Assembly (NCBI GenBank): GCA_037039685.1 | Contig: JAWNGF010000007.1 | Coordinates: 2,542,001 to 2,606,000 of the forward strand | Source: Ceratobasidium sp. AG-K | Lineage: Eukaryota; Basidiomycota; Agaricomycetes; Cantharellales; Ceratobasidiaceae | Length of the DNA stretch: 64,000 bases | Direction: 5' to 3' | Part shown: positions 8,432 through 18,666 of the stretch, piece by piece | Numbering within the stretch: the stretch's first letter is position 1 | Layout: each line of letters opens with the position of its first letter | Notes under the pieces: model-generated | Database searches by the model: none | What the model was told of the DNA's origin: nothing | The model's input: the letters and a program-made list of their open reading frames with translations, nothing else | Program-made: the position numbers and the translations under genes

Positions 8432-8886
8432 TGTTGTAAGCTTCTTCTTGGTGGCTATGAGACAAGCCGCGATGGAGAGTGGACGGCACTAAAACCTAAG
8501 TGACCTCTTGAACCGCAACACACTTAAGCGTCTGTAGGCTCTCGAGGGTAGGGGTGGTTCTAAGTGTCACTCAGAGGGGATGTTTTGACGAGACAAAACA
8601 AGCTGGGGTTGCCAGGCTTGTTGGTCCTCTATATATATTCACAAAGTGGCCGAGTCATACAAGGCGCAGCCACACGAGTCATACACAACAGCCAGTCAGG
8701 AGTGTCCATGTGAGTCATGCTGTATGAACAGACATGACTCGTGTAAGGCACAGCCGCGTTACACAATGTAACATATAACCACAAGAAGGTGGCAACGCGG
8801 CAAACAGAAACGGAAACACAACACAAAGAAGAGGACAGGCGGACGAGACAACAGGCGAGTCCGATGGAGTGAGCTGGCTCATGACA
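8432..8886 (-). promoter_or_regulatory. 5' LTR of element B with TATA box and predicted RNA start
   Basis: 455 bases, the partner of 1685-2139. In element orientation it has four (A)TGACTC-type motifs, then a TATATATAT box (plus coordinates 8630-8639). About 35 bases further on is AGCTTGTTTTGT (8604-8593), the predicted RNA 5' end that pairs with the primer site. R and U5 follow to 8432. Confidence 0.9.
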
Positions 8887-8891
8887 GCCGA
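8887..8891. repeat. Target site duplication of element B, right copy (GCCGA)
   Basis: Matches 1680-1684 exactly and directly abuts the LTR end (TCATGACA, then GCCGA). Confidence 0.95.
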
Positions 8892-9194
8892 TACCAGAAG
8901 GAGAAGATCGACTGGGAACCCTACTGGTGGAAGAAGGAGGAGACTGACGTGTCGGCATGGAAGGAGGCAGAGCCCAATGTGCGACAATGGGACAAGGAGT
9001 TCGTAGAGGCGCAGGAAAGGGTTTTGGACTGGTCCAAGGCCGACTGGACAAGGGAGGAGACATGGGAAGAGTGGGAGAAGTTCTCGGACAAACCGGGGAA
9101 CACCGCGTTCAATCCCATCGACCTGACCTTGGAGGAAGATGAAGGGCTTGAGGAGTTTATGCTGAGGAAAGAGAAGGACTGCGCGGTGCAGTAA
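8892..9194 (+). pseudogene. Third ORF of element A, 3' part
   Basis: These 101 codons continue the frame of 1223-1684 across the element B insertion. They encode the Trp/Glu-rich half, including NPIDLTLEEDEGLEEF, which is identical to element B over this motif although neighbouring residues differ. The stop TAA is at 9192-9194. Confidence 0.72.
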
Positions 9195-9221
9195 GTCCAT
9201 TCAGGTCCCCCAAATGGACTC

Positions 9222-9235
9222 ATAGGGGGGAGTAA
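9222..9235 (+). other. Polypurine tract of element A
   Basis: ATAGGGGGGAGTAA directly before the 3' LTR, identical to that of element B. Confidence 0.8.
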
Positions 9236-9691
9236 TGTCGTGAGCCAGCTCACCCCATCGGACTCGACTGTTGTCTCGCCCACCTGTTCCCTTCTTGTGT
9301 GTTAAGTTCCGTTCCCATTTGCCGCATTGCCACCTTCTTGTGGTTATTCCGTTACATTGTGTAGCGCGGCTGTGCTTTGTACGAGTCATGTCTGTTCATA
9401 CAGCATGACTCACATGGACACTCCTGACTGGCTGTTTTGTGTGACTCGTGTGGCTGCGCCTTGTATGACTCGGCCACTTTGCTTATATATATAGAGGACC
9501 AACAAGCCTGGCAACCCCAGCTTGTTTTGTCTCGTCAAAACATCCCCTTTGAGTGACACTTTGAACCACCCCTACCCTCAAGAGCCTACAGACGCTTAAG
9601 TGTGTTGCGGTTCAAGAGGTCACTTAGGTCTTAGTGCCGTCCACTCTCCACCGCGGCTTGTTTCGTAGCCATCAAGAAGAAGCTTACGACA
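9236..9691 (+). repeat. 3' LTR of element A, ending inside the monooxygenase gene
   Basis: 456 bases from TGTCGTGAGCC to GCTTACGACA. The bases after it (AAGTTAGGCC) match 34144 onward in the second copy of the duplicated segment, where no element is present. The insertion point in the monooxygenase gene is thus fixed to the base. The expected 5-base duplication would be AAGTT, but its partner lies outside the window. Confidence 0.95.
9383..9493 (+). promoter_or_regulatory. LTR core promoter: four TGACTC-type sites and TATA box
   Basis: ATGACTC or its complement occurs at 9383-9389, 9405-9412 (as ATGACTCA), 9442-9447 (TGACTC) and 9465-9471. A TATA box follows at 9484-9493. TGACTCA is the consensus of Gcn4/AP-1 bZIP factors. 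All four sites are also present in the LTRs of element B although the surrounding sequence has diverged. The first two form an inverted repeat with 8-base arms (GAGTCATG / CATGACTC). Confidence 0.6.
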
Positions 9692-10983
9692 AAGTTAGGC
9701 CACCGCCAATTACAACTAGGGTGCTCATGTTGCTGCCCTTTGGAGGAAAAGTGAAAGCCGGATTGGGAAGACAGGATGAATGCGCCCATCCGGGACCAGA
9801 CGTGGGCGCTGGGCTAGAAGTGGAGCCTGGTCCGGATTCTTGGACTGTGGATAAAAGCGCGGGAGGAATCGAAGGACATCCACCCATCCCGACCGCAGAG
9901 ACCATGACCCTGGCACCAAAGCATGCTCCGGTGCTTGTCCGCATGCAGAACCCTTTGGTATGTCCAGATCCTTTGACATGAAGCGGGGTCCAGTCGAGAG
10001 AGGCAACTTCCCCCTGAAACGTCGTCACTGGGCCTGGCTTGGGATCGGAGGTTTGCTTCCAGGCCAACCCGTATCGCTTGACAACATCCTTCTGACAAAA
10101 ATTGTGGAACAAGGCGGTACCCGGTGTGAAATAGTCTCGGCGATCGCGCTTGTTGACTGCTGGGCCAGTGGTTTGAACAAGCCGTGCATAGTTGGATTCT
10201 TGTTGAGACCGGCGCAAAGCTCATTTGTGTTTTGATATTTCTGCGCCAACACAGCCTGGAATTTCAATAAGTTCCAGTTGCGGTTGGGCAGGTTGTTTAG
10301 CCGAGGGAGGCCCAGTGGGATAAAGTAGCAATGGAGGACCAGATGTGTGTCGGTTTTTGCGCTCCGCAAACGCAATCAATGAATCAAGGTCTGCCAGGGC
10401 TGGGTGGAAAAATAAAGGAGAGCAAAGGTCTATGCAAGCATTTAACACAAGATCAATGACAAAATTGGACAGTTCACTTACGTCTAATGTCGAATGCCGC
10501 AAACTGCCAGTCCCAGTTGGTCATCCATCCTTTGCCCAGCTTGTCAATTACAAGAATCCGCATTCGACCGTTGCAGCAGCACCCCTCTTTTCCTCCACCG
10601 GTTGAGCTATCCACAATGATCCGGTCACTGCCGAGTCCCTTTTTGCGAGTCTTGAGGAGGACGGGATTTCGATTTCACCGGAGCCAGTGGAGATACAAGT
10701 GTTCTTGGTCTGTGTACAATGCAGCTGGTCTAGCTTTGAGGATGCGGGCTACAAGCGCGAGCCCTGCTGGCCCGGCCCTGATAACAACAAGATCAAAGAA
10801 GGCAGATTCATCAATCTGCAGTGGCTTGGGAGATTGTGTAGAAGTCGAGTTAGGGGTGTTTGGAGGACTACACGCCAAGCTGGAAGACTCGTCTGGTGGA
10901 AGGGAGAGCACTGCGGGTGTGACTCGGTGCGGAGCGAGGTAGCCTTTCATTTGGATGCCGAGTATCAGAAAGTCGGAGGGCAT
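9692..10983 (-). pseudogene. FAD-dependent monooxygenase-like gene, copy 1 (cut by LTR, point-mutated)
   Basis: Same gene as 33348-35435 but missing its 3' part, because element A is inserted just after the second dinucleotide-binding loop (VVIGGGLT). The start codon at 10983 is kept. The FAD-binding GxGxxG loop has lost its first glycine (codon 10777-10779 reads AGG for Arg, where copy 2 has GGG). An in-frame TGA at 10221-10223 stands where copy 2 has CGA. Two CGA-derived stops of copy 2 (34802-34804, 34655-34657) are sense codons here. The two copies were therefore inactivated separately, mostly by C-to-T changes at CpG. Confidence 0.88.
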
Positions 10984-11810
10984 TCATGAATCCAGTGAGC
11001 TAATTTATAGGCACATTATCGGTTGATTTGACGCAGTGCCACCGTCGCAGTCAGTGCACTGTTGTCCGGTCTGACCGGGGAGGTACAACTAAAGTGCAGG
11101 TGGTGAGGGTACGCAACACCAAGGGTACTCATTCTGATTTCCGTCATAAAGGCGCGAATAGAGCCGCTGGTGTGACACGACTGAATCCATAGCGCGAGCG
11201 TGGCCATCGGGAACAAGCTTTCCAATGGTGGTCACGGCGAAGGAAACTGGGCGTAACGTAACGTGGGGCAGCACCCATAGGTGGCTATTTGGGGACATGG
11301 TGATGCATATGCTGCCTTGATACTCTATATAGTCTATCATGTAAAATTGAGGGCCCCATATGACAAATATGAAAGATAGATATAATTACAGCTAGAAATT
11401 TACGGTGATACAGGAAAGTTTTTATGTTATGGATAGATCTTGGAACTGGGGGACTCTAAAATTGGGATATGAAACCATTGTCACATAAACAAAGGGCAAG
11501 TTGGGCAAGATGTGACACCACATTTGGTTACTCACTCAGCGATAAATAGTCGCTCTCACAAACATATGTATCAATTGTAGATACCTCGAGTCCCGGATGA
11601 GCTGTCCAAGTTCGTGGGTCGGGGTTCGTATGCCACAATGATCGGCGTTTTTTGAGAATTCTTGGCCGTGGAACTGCCAAAGTGGTACTGTACAGTAGCT
11701 AGACCCTGGAGACCTTGGAGCTAATTTAACTTGGTATAGTTCAGCCACCGTGAGTTGTTGTTCGCACCGGTGATCACTCACCCTCCCAACCCACCATAGC
11801 GTTTTTCATC
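10984..11810. other. Intergenic region, no gene seen
   Basis: Lies between the divergent monooxygenase and F-box genes, so it should hold both promoters. Open frames are short and mirrored on both strands. Nothing else stands out. Confidence 0.5.
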
Positions 11811-14800
11811 ATGGCCTATTATCCGGGCCGCAAGCGCAACCCATCGAGCTTATCACTGTGCGCCTCTCTGTCATCAGTCGGACTTGACTGGGTGAAGCTA
11901 AAGTCATAAAAATAGAAAGAAAACCCTGGCAATTATCAAAGCCGCAAGAAAAAGTGAGCCAGTGTCAGACTGGAGACTGCGTTAATCGCATTATTTAAAT
12001 ATTTGGTTTATTAGCAGCAACGGATAATAATCAGATTGAGGGATGGCTCGAGTGCTATCGCAAGAACTTTGAGGATGGACGCAAACTCGCCCTGGAAGCA
12101 CAAGGTTGCCGAACGTTGTCGGACAGCCATTCAACTTGATCATCTAACCACCTCTCCCTTTAGATCCACCAGGTTCTGATTCGGAAGATGAGCTATGCCG
12201 ATTCAACTCGCCCCAGCGCCTCAAAGGCGCCGATGCGGTTCAAGGGGGAAGTTTTGTGTTAAAGCTATCTCCCAAGGTGTTCTACGAGGTCAGGAAACTA
12301 TTCGCTAAGAACAGACGCGAATATTCGTTGACCCGTCCGTAGATTTTCTCGTACGTTGGGTTCCAGGACCTACTTTCGCTTTCACGAGCCTGCAAGCGTT
12401 TTCGGGGTGTGCTCCTCTCGATTTCCACAAAATCGCTATGGCAAAGGGCGATTCGTCGTGTCAAAGGACTTCCTCCTTGTCCAAAGGACCTTTCCGAGCC
12501 CCAGTACGCGTCGTTGATATATTCAGAGACCTGCTCGGTAGAGTGCTTTCACACAAGCCGTTTAGCCAATAATCTGACGTCAAAACTAGGAGTGCGGCAA
12601 GCCCGTCCTTGAGAGAATGGATATCCACCTGCACGTCAAACTGTGCGCAGAGTGCCAGAGCCAACTGTGACTATATCCCTAACGTGGCGACTCGTTTCTC
12701 ACGCTTCATTTAGGCTAGAAGCTTATTTGGCGCATCAACGGGTTCATAGCTTTGTGCCGGCGTCGGAATGTTGGTAAAGTAAAACTAGTTCATTACAACG
12801 CTAAATCATCTATATGAACAGTGATTTATGCCTCTCCGCGAGAGGATATTGTGCTCGTGCTGAAACGCGATGTCAACAAGTTAATACAGGAGGCCGCGGC
12901 GCTCAAGGCCTCCGACCCTAACGTGAACCTTGATAGCTTGGGGAACGCGAGAGCAAAGGCGCTACACAATTACTTCGAGGTCTGTGAAGGCCATTGCACA
13001 TTTCGATTATCTAACTACTGGCAATTTCCTGTACAGAACGAGATGAAACTTCACGATTTTATCTGTCAGATGTTGGAAGATCGTGCGGCGAATGCAAAAA
13101 CCGCGCGTCGGAGGAGAAGAAGACAGTATGTTTCTTGCTCTTCAGTTCAATCGTTCCAAAGACTTACCTCGAGCGCTTCAGAATTGAACAACGCTTACTC
13201 CAAAGCGTGTGGACGTCGCGGGATATGCACTTTTCAAAGGGGCTACTCGAATCGTGGGAGCAGCTCGTCAACAGGAAGAGAGCCATCGACGATCAAGGTG
13301 AGCTTCTTATTTGAACGTCGAGGTGGCTGTGCCTGATCGCGAATCCCCCAGTTTGGGTCAAGCTCTATCCAAAACTCGAAACACTCCTCAGGACGAATAA
13401 AGCACACAAGGAACAGAAGGCTTGGGATGGAAGACGCAATCAACGCCACGAATTCTTAACCGACTGCCTGAGCAACTTAGAAGGTTCTTCCTCACCCGTG
13501 CTCGTTGAGACCACAACCAAAGGTTTTCAGTCCAACGTTGCTGAAACCATGTATCGTTCCCGTGACTGGGGTCGAGATGATCTTTCCAAGGTCAACACGC
13601 CATTCCCTACTGCCGCCTCCGCCTTGAATATCCCGATAATCCGAAACCTCGTGGAAAAGGATATCACCGGGAGCGAAATGGGTCACGACTTTGACAAGCT
13701 ACGCAACCTGATCATCCAATATATTGCGGATTGGCAGACACAGGTACAACAAGATCTTGTTGACATTTGGCACGGAGGAAACGAGCCGACCTTGGTGTAT
13801 GACCAAGACCAACCTTCCACTACGGACCAAACCGCCCAACATCCAAAACGCAACACTCCCGCTGGAACCAAAAATCGAACTAAGCCAGCTAAGCGCGCCC
13901 TGCTACCTACTGTCCAACTCAAGTTCACCAAGGCGGATGGGACAACTACCCATAACATTCAGGAGCTCCCCGACAATCTCCGTTTACTTTTGCGCGCTGA
14001 CGTTGTTTTCCGTACTCAAGGAAGCAGCCTCCCCGTCAGACGCTGCTCTTACCCTGAAATTGTCTCTGGACCCGAACCCAATCGTTACAACTATTCCAGT
14101 CACGATGGGCGCTCACTCGGAGATCCCTGGGATCCGACAGCCATCGCTCGCGATGAAGATGCGTCGCACGTCGCGCGGGTATTTCTGCCGGCACTTCAAC
14201 GTCCAAATGCTACGGGTGCCGAGATGAGGGCCTTTGGAGCGACATTTAAATGCTGTAGATGCCAACACCTAACTCCGAGCACATGGCAGAGCTTGGTAAG
14301 TACGAGGCGAGTATGCAATTCTCAGTAATTAAATATGAAATAAAGGTGTCTCACTACGCGGAGGAAATATCCAGGTTCAAAGAAGCACAAGAAAGGATTC
14401 GAGAACTGGGTTCTACAGTGGTGTATAACGATACGCACGACATCGACACCAAAGGGTCATGGTTCAAGATTGTTCCTCTCAAATCAAGAGAATATCGATC
14501 CCCCTCCCGAGACTGCGGAAAGGACGCGGCATGCAAAGTGTGTGGGGGCTTGGGTATCAAGGCCTCGTATCGGCACGTGTATGCCTTGACTAAAACTGAG
14601 CCGTGCCCGATACTGAGACACCTAATTGATGTGTGAGTCCCCAGACACCCGCATTTTGTGTCGAGACTGATATTTGGTGCCAGACATGGTATCACCAATC
14701 CTATCATGAACGAGCATTTCGAGGACCCGTATCAGGGCAACTTGGAAGAAGTTTCAGACGAGGAGGATGACGATGATGAGTGTGATACAGATAATAGTTA

Positions 14801-14936
14801 CTACGGAGCCCTACCCACCTCGGATGAGTTGATGGACATAGCTGAGGAAGCTGACTTGCTCGACTCTGATGGAGACTGTGACAGGGATGCAGCCATGGCG
14901 TACTTCCGGAAGAAGATGAAACGCAGGAGGTACTAG
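11811..14936 (+). CDS. F-box protein, copy 1 (multi-exon)
   Basis: A likely substrate adaptor of SCF ubiquitin ligases. The F-box is split by a short intron (about 12290-12342): LKLSPKVFYE, then IFSYVGFQDLLSLSRACKRF. The exons after it read LPPCPKDLSEPQYASL, a basic/coiled segment (12821-13130), a long mid-domain (13498-14220), a Cys-rich FKCCRCQHLTPSTW and an acidic tail (EEVSDEEDDDDE) ending at 14936. A short intron joins the CCRC exon to SHYAEEISRFKE, and another joins HLIDV to HGITNPIM. This architecture resembles the large F-box family of Rhizoctonia-type fungi, which is recalled rather than searched. The 5' end is uncertain: ATG 11811 starts MAYYPGRKRNPSS, but the exons between 11811 and 12041 are not firmly resolved. 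Intactness between 12610 and 12820 is unclear. Confidence 0.7.
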
Positions 14937-16564
14937 TTTGGAACTTGGGATTTCGAGGCAGGATGGCCCGACCCGAAGGAGACAGTCTGACGGCTTCATT
15001 CGTGGTGTTTCGGGGCATGTATTCGGCTATGATAATATATGACAACTTGTTCACCAAATTTAGAGTGATGGCATATACTGTATATCAATTGAAGCGAGCC
15101 AGCCAACGTGAAACTATATAGGCTTTATTTAGGTTAAGTTATAGCAATTGATATTCGGAATATTCAGAACATTGACCATTCCCATAGCAAAATATCACGG
15201 AGTTTATAATCAATTTACGGAGATTGACCTAACGATTAATGTTTTCGACAACATGATGGGTTTCTGCGAGCTACATATAAGTCACAGAGTGAAGGTGATG
15301 TGTCACGTAGATTCTCGTCCAGAAAATCATCATTGAAATGCTCGCCCGAGCCTGCACTAACGAACGCAAAATATCTATCATATGACCGTGAAAAGGCGAT
15401 GACTAGACATTTACAAATCCACGCGCCCACACACCGCTGACATGAACGAGGAAGGACCAGAGATTGAAGTAGCAGCTGTGATGTGGTCCGTCATCGTTGC
15501 ATCACCCTATAGTGATGAGAACCGTTTGGCTACAGTTTAAAATGTAAGTGGAAGATGTATGCAGCACAGCATTCAGAAAATTGGATATTCGCCTACAGTC
15601 ACATCGCGCGTTGAGTGACCCCCATGTATCCTGAATTGATCAGTATTGGGCAGAATGATGAATTCAGAAGAAATAGCACGCATGGATCTCGGGAAATTAT
15701 TAATTGTGGAGGGACCATCGCAAGTCCGATGGGCCCGGAACTCTAATACTGGCTGGAAGACAAACGACGGATTAGAGTCAAATATCGTCGAAGCAACCCG
15801 GGATTGCGACGAGCGACCTTGCCGTAAGGTACATGAAGGGTGCTTCTCAGCCGCATGGTGCGTGCCTTGGCCGCCACCCTACAAGAGTACAATCGGGGAT
15901 TCAGTCGCAATGTGTAGAGGATACAGTACTTATCGGCTTAGAGCACGATGCACTTTGGTTGCGGCGACATAATGCTAGCACAAGTGAGTAAGTGTGCGGA
16001 AGGGTTGGTGACCGTTTTTTCTCGGGGATCCCGGAGATTTGTGGCAAGAACGAGGGGTCGTCAAGCACGGGGGTTCCTTGGTATTAAGAAACGCGCGATG
16101 CCAGAGCGACAGCCGTGTATTATATCAGAACGATGAAAGGAGATCGTAGGCGAGGATGCACAAGTAACACTAATAGCCGGCATTTCCCCCGGTCTCGGCA
16201 TGGGCTTGACGTGCGAGGAGTATGTAAATGAGTATGTACAAGGCACATCCGCCGCGGGTTTGGATATTCGAGCGTAGTGATGAAACGGTACTGAGCCAGT
16301 GGTCGAAAGATCCAATGGATCTAGGGACAAAATGCGAGTCACGTGACCGTGACTGTCTGTTTCACGGCTGCCTCGGGCGCATTCAGCGTGGAGAGGCGAT
16401 GCCCACCAAATGAGAGGTTGTCGAAAACTTGGCGTTGGGGTTCGAGAGAATGAGCCTGGGACCCACCGAGGAATGTCCTGGACCCGTGCGATCAGCATGC
16501 AATTTTGGATAAAAAGGGCAGCGCGGAAACCAAGACACAAACATTCTTTCCTTTCTCGTTCACA
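14937..16564. other. Intergenic region between F-box and GH79 genes
   Basis: AT-rich near 15050-15300. I see no convincing gene: the longest open frame (15646-15972) starts with TTG and has no recognisable features. The part next to GH79 contains the E-box palindrome at 16338 and an AT-rich TATA-like box, GATAAAAAG, at 16508. Confidence 0.5.
16338..16347. promoter_or_regulatory. E-box palindrome GTCACGTGAC upstream of GH79 copy 1
   Basis: A ten-base palindrome about 220 bases before the GH79 start. CACGTG is the core bound by bHLH factors such as Cbf1-type proteins. It is kept in copy 2 (40789-40798). Confidence 0.45.
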
Positions 16565-18666
16565 ATGACCCGCGTCTGGATTGCGGCTCTCGCGGCTACT
16601 GCTGCCCAGGCGGCACTAGCCGATACCAAACTATACATTCGCAGCGCTGCAGCTGACCCCTCGGTCGTTACTCCTCCTCCCCCTCCAGCAGAGTTCAAGC
16701 GAGATTATGCTGTCCAGGTAAGTCGAAAGCATGCGGCTGTCAAGAAGGTAGCTTACATCACATAGCTATCCCAAGGTGGCCAGGCAGGACTGAGCATTCC
16801 CCAGTCTGGTGCCTACCTCGGCATTTCTGTTGAACTGTCCGAGGCCACTCGCGTCATTGGAACCAACTCGAGCAAGCTCTCCACTCCTTTCCTTAACCAT
16901 GTGCAGAACATCGCGGCGCGTGCCGGGTCAGTCCGTGTCCGAGTCGGAGGAAGCTGTAAGCGGAGCAATTCATTTAAAATCCTAGATTTAACCTTCATAA
17001 AGCCCAGGACCGTTCGCGTATTGATTCCGACACTCTGCCTGATGAATCCGGAGCTATTTCGAGGGTTTTTGTATCCGACATAACGACGGGGACAGTTGTC
17101 GAATTTGCGCCCGACCTGATCCAGATGCTGGCCAATTTTGCGAACCTGGTTAAAACCAAGGTTTTCCTTGTGCGTGTTTTGCTAGTGCCAGCATTTCACA
17201 GCCTGACGTTGAATTTCTCAGGGCTTAAACTTTATAACCGTCACTGACCCATCCAATCAAGCTCGGGTTGCGGGACTGGCTGAGAAGCTCCTAGGCAACA
17301 ATCTAGGTGGTATTGCTCTCGGAGACGGGCCTGACCTGTACGACCGGCTGGGCGATCACATCCGTCCCGTGCCGTACACGTTCGACAAGTACTTTGGAGA
17401 ATGGGGTAATGTCACCAACGCACTCAGCAGCAACCCCGACTTTACCAACCGCAATATCCTGATGGGCCCCAGCACTTGCTGTCTGTCCAGCAATCCCGAA
17501 TTCAATAACGAAGACATGGCTGCCGCAGGCTATCTGTCCCGTTTCGACAAGGAGCTGAAGGTTGTGACCGTCACACGGTATGCCTCCAACTACTGTGGAA
17601 TCTCGGAACATCAACCCCAGAAGGAGTTCCCGAATTTCCTGTCCCACTCGTTGCTCTCTCAGCACGCTGCAGAATATGCCAATTACTCTCGTATGTGTCT
17701 TAGTTTTGCCTTTTCGACTATACTTACATCCTCCCAGGCATCGTGCAGGCCGCCGGCAAGCCATTGTACATGCTCGAGACAAATACAGCCATCTGTGGTG
17801 GGCTCCCCGGTGTCTCCGACTCATTCGGCGCCGGCCTATGGGCAGCAGACTGGGCCCTCAAGCTCGCCACATACAACTTCTCGTCGACCTTCTTGCATAC
17901 TGGTGGGCTGACCGACTACTTCAACGTCTTTACTCCCCCACCTGCAAACGAGTCGACATTCCACAAGTGGACGACCGGTCCCGTCTACTACTCGGCCCTA
18001 GTTGTCGCCGAGATGTTTGGCAAGAGTGGCAAGTCTCAGATTGTGGATCTCAAAGCCAACGAGGGCGAGAACTTGACACCGGGATATGCGGTGTACGAGG
18101 ACGGTGTGCCGACTCGGGTGTTGTTGATCAACTATGTGGACGATAAGACTGGCGCTCATGATGCGACTGCTCGCATCTCGATCGGCGGTGGATCCAATGG
18201 TCAGGGCTCATCGACCCCCAAGCAAGTTCGGGTCAAGTATCTTTCAGCGCCAAGTGTTAGCTCCAAGGGGAACATCACGTGAGTTTGATGTGTGTCCGAT
18301 TGATCGAGGCTAATACCATGACTTAGCTGGGCCGGTCAAACCCTCGGTAACGCCTTCGAGTCGGATGGGCTCCTAAAAGGCACTGAAGTGATCGAAACCA
18401 TCACCTGCGATGCGGCTGACAATACCTGTGCGATCCCGCTCAAGGCACCGTCGCTGGCGCTTGTGTTCCTCTCGGACGCGGCGCTCCAGAACTCGGCTCC
18501 AAGCCCCGACACGAGTTATTCATTTGGAACCACGGCGGCTAGCCAGGGTAACCAATCTGGGAAGAGTCAAGGGTCAGGCGCGATTATGGTTGGCGTATCG
18601 GGCATGAGCGCGTTGGTTGGATTGGCGCTCGGTGCTTTGGCCACCGGGATGGGCTTTGGGTGGTAA
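16565..18666 (+). CDS. GH79-family glycoside hydrolase-like protein, GPI-anchored, copy 1
   Basis: The product is secreted: after the ATG at 16565 comes a signal peptide (MTRVWIAALAATAAQAALA). Exons are joined by five or more short introns (starting near 16719, 16956, 17170, 17692 and 18279). The core follows GH79 beta-glucuronidase-like enzymes: GLSIPQSGAYLGISVELSEA near the N-terminus, the strand VRVRVGGS, FITVTDPSNQARVA, then the position of the acid/base, and LETNTAICGG, which holds the likely nucleophile Glu. A beta-sandwich C-terminal domain follows. The tail is Ser/Gly-rich and ends in a hydrophobic segment (SALVGLALGALATGMGFGW), typical of a GPI signal, so the protein is probably on the cell surface. 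Odd point: the acid/base motif, normally NEPD, reads ALGDGPDLY, so Glu is replaced by Gly. The enzyme may be inactive or altered. Confidence 0.85.

Larger units (their letters stand above)
1685..8886 (-). mobile_element. Complete Ty3/Gypsy chromovirus B (Tf1/sushi type), 7.2 kb, nested in element A
   Basis: A full-length minus-strand LTR retrotransposon flanked by the 5-base duplication GCCGA. In transcription order it has a 5' LTR (8886-8432), a self-complementary primer site (8429-8418), gag (8410-6424, broken), pol (6421-2510: protease, reverse transcriptase, RNase H, integrase, chromodomain), an extra ORF (2942-2181), a polypurine tract (2153-2140) and a 3' LTR (2139-1685). By eye the two LTRs differ at three positions in 455, so insertion is recent. 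Pol is open throughout. Gag carries an in-frame stop and a one-base shift, so the copy probably needs gag in trans to move. Confidence 0.96.

Noticed and set aside
15646..15972. 108-codon frame as a gene
   Set aside because: It starts with TTG, has no recognisable domain and shows ordinary intergenic divergence between the two copies.
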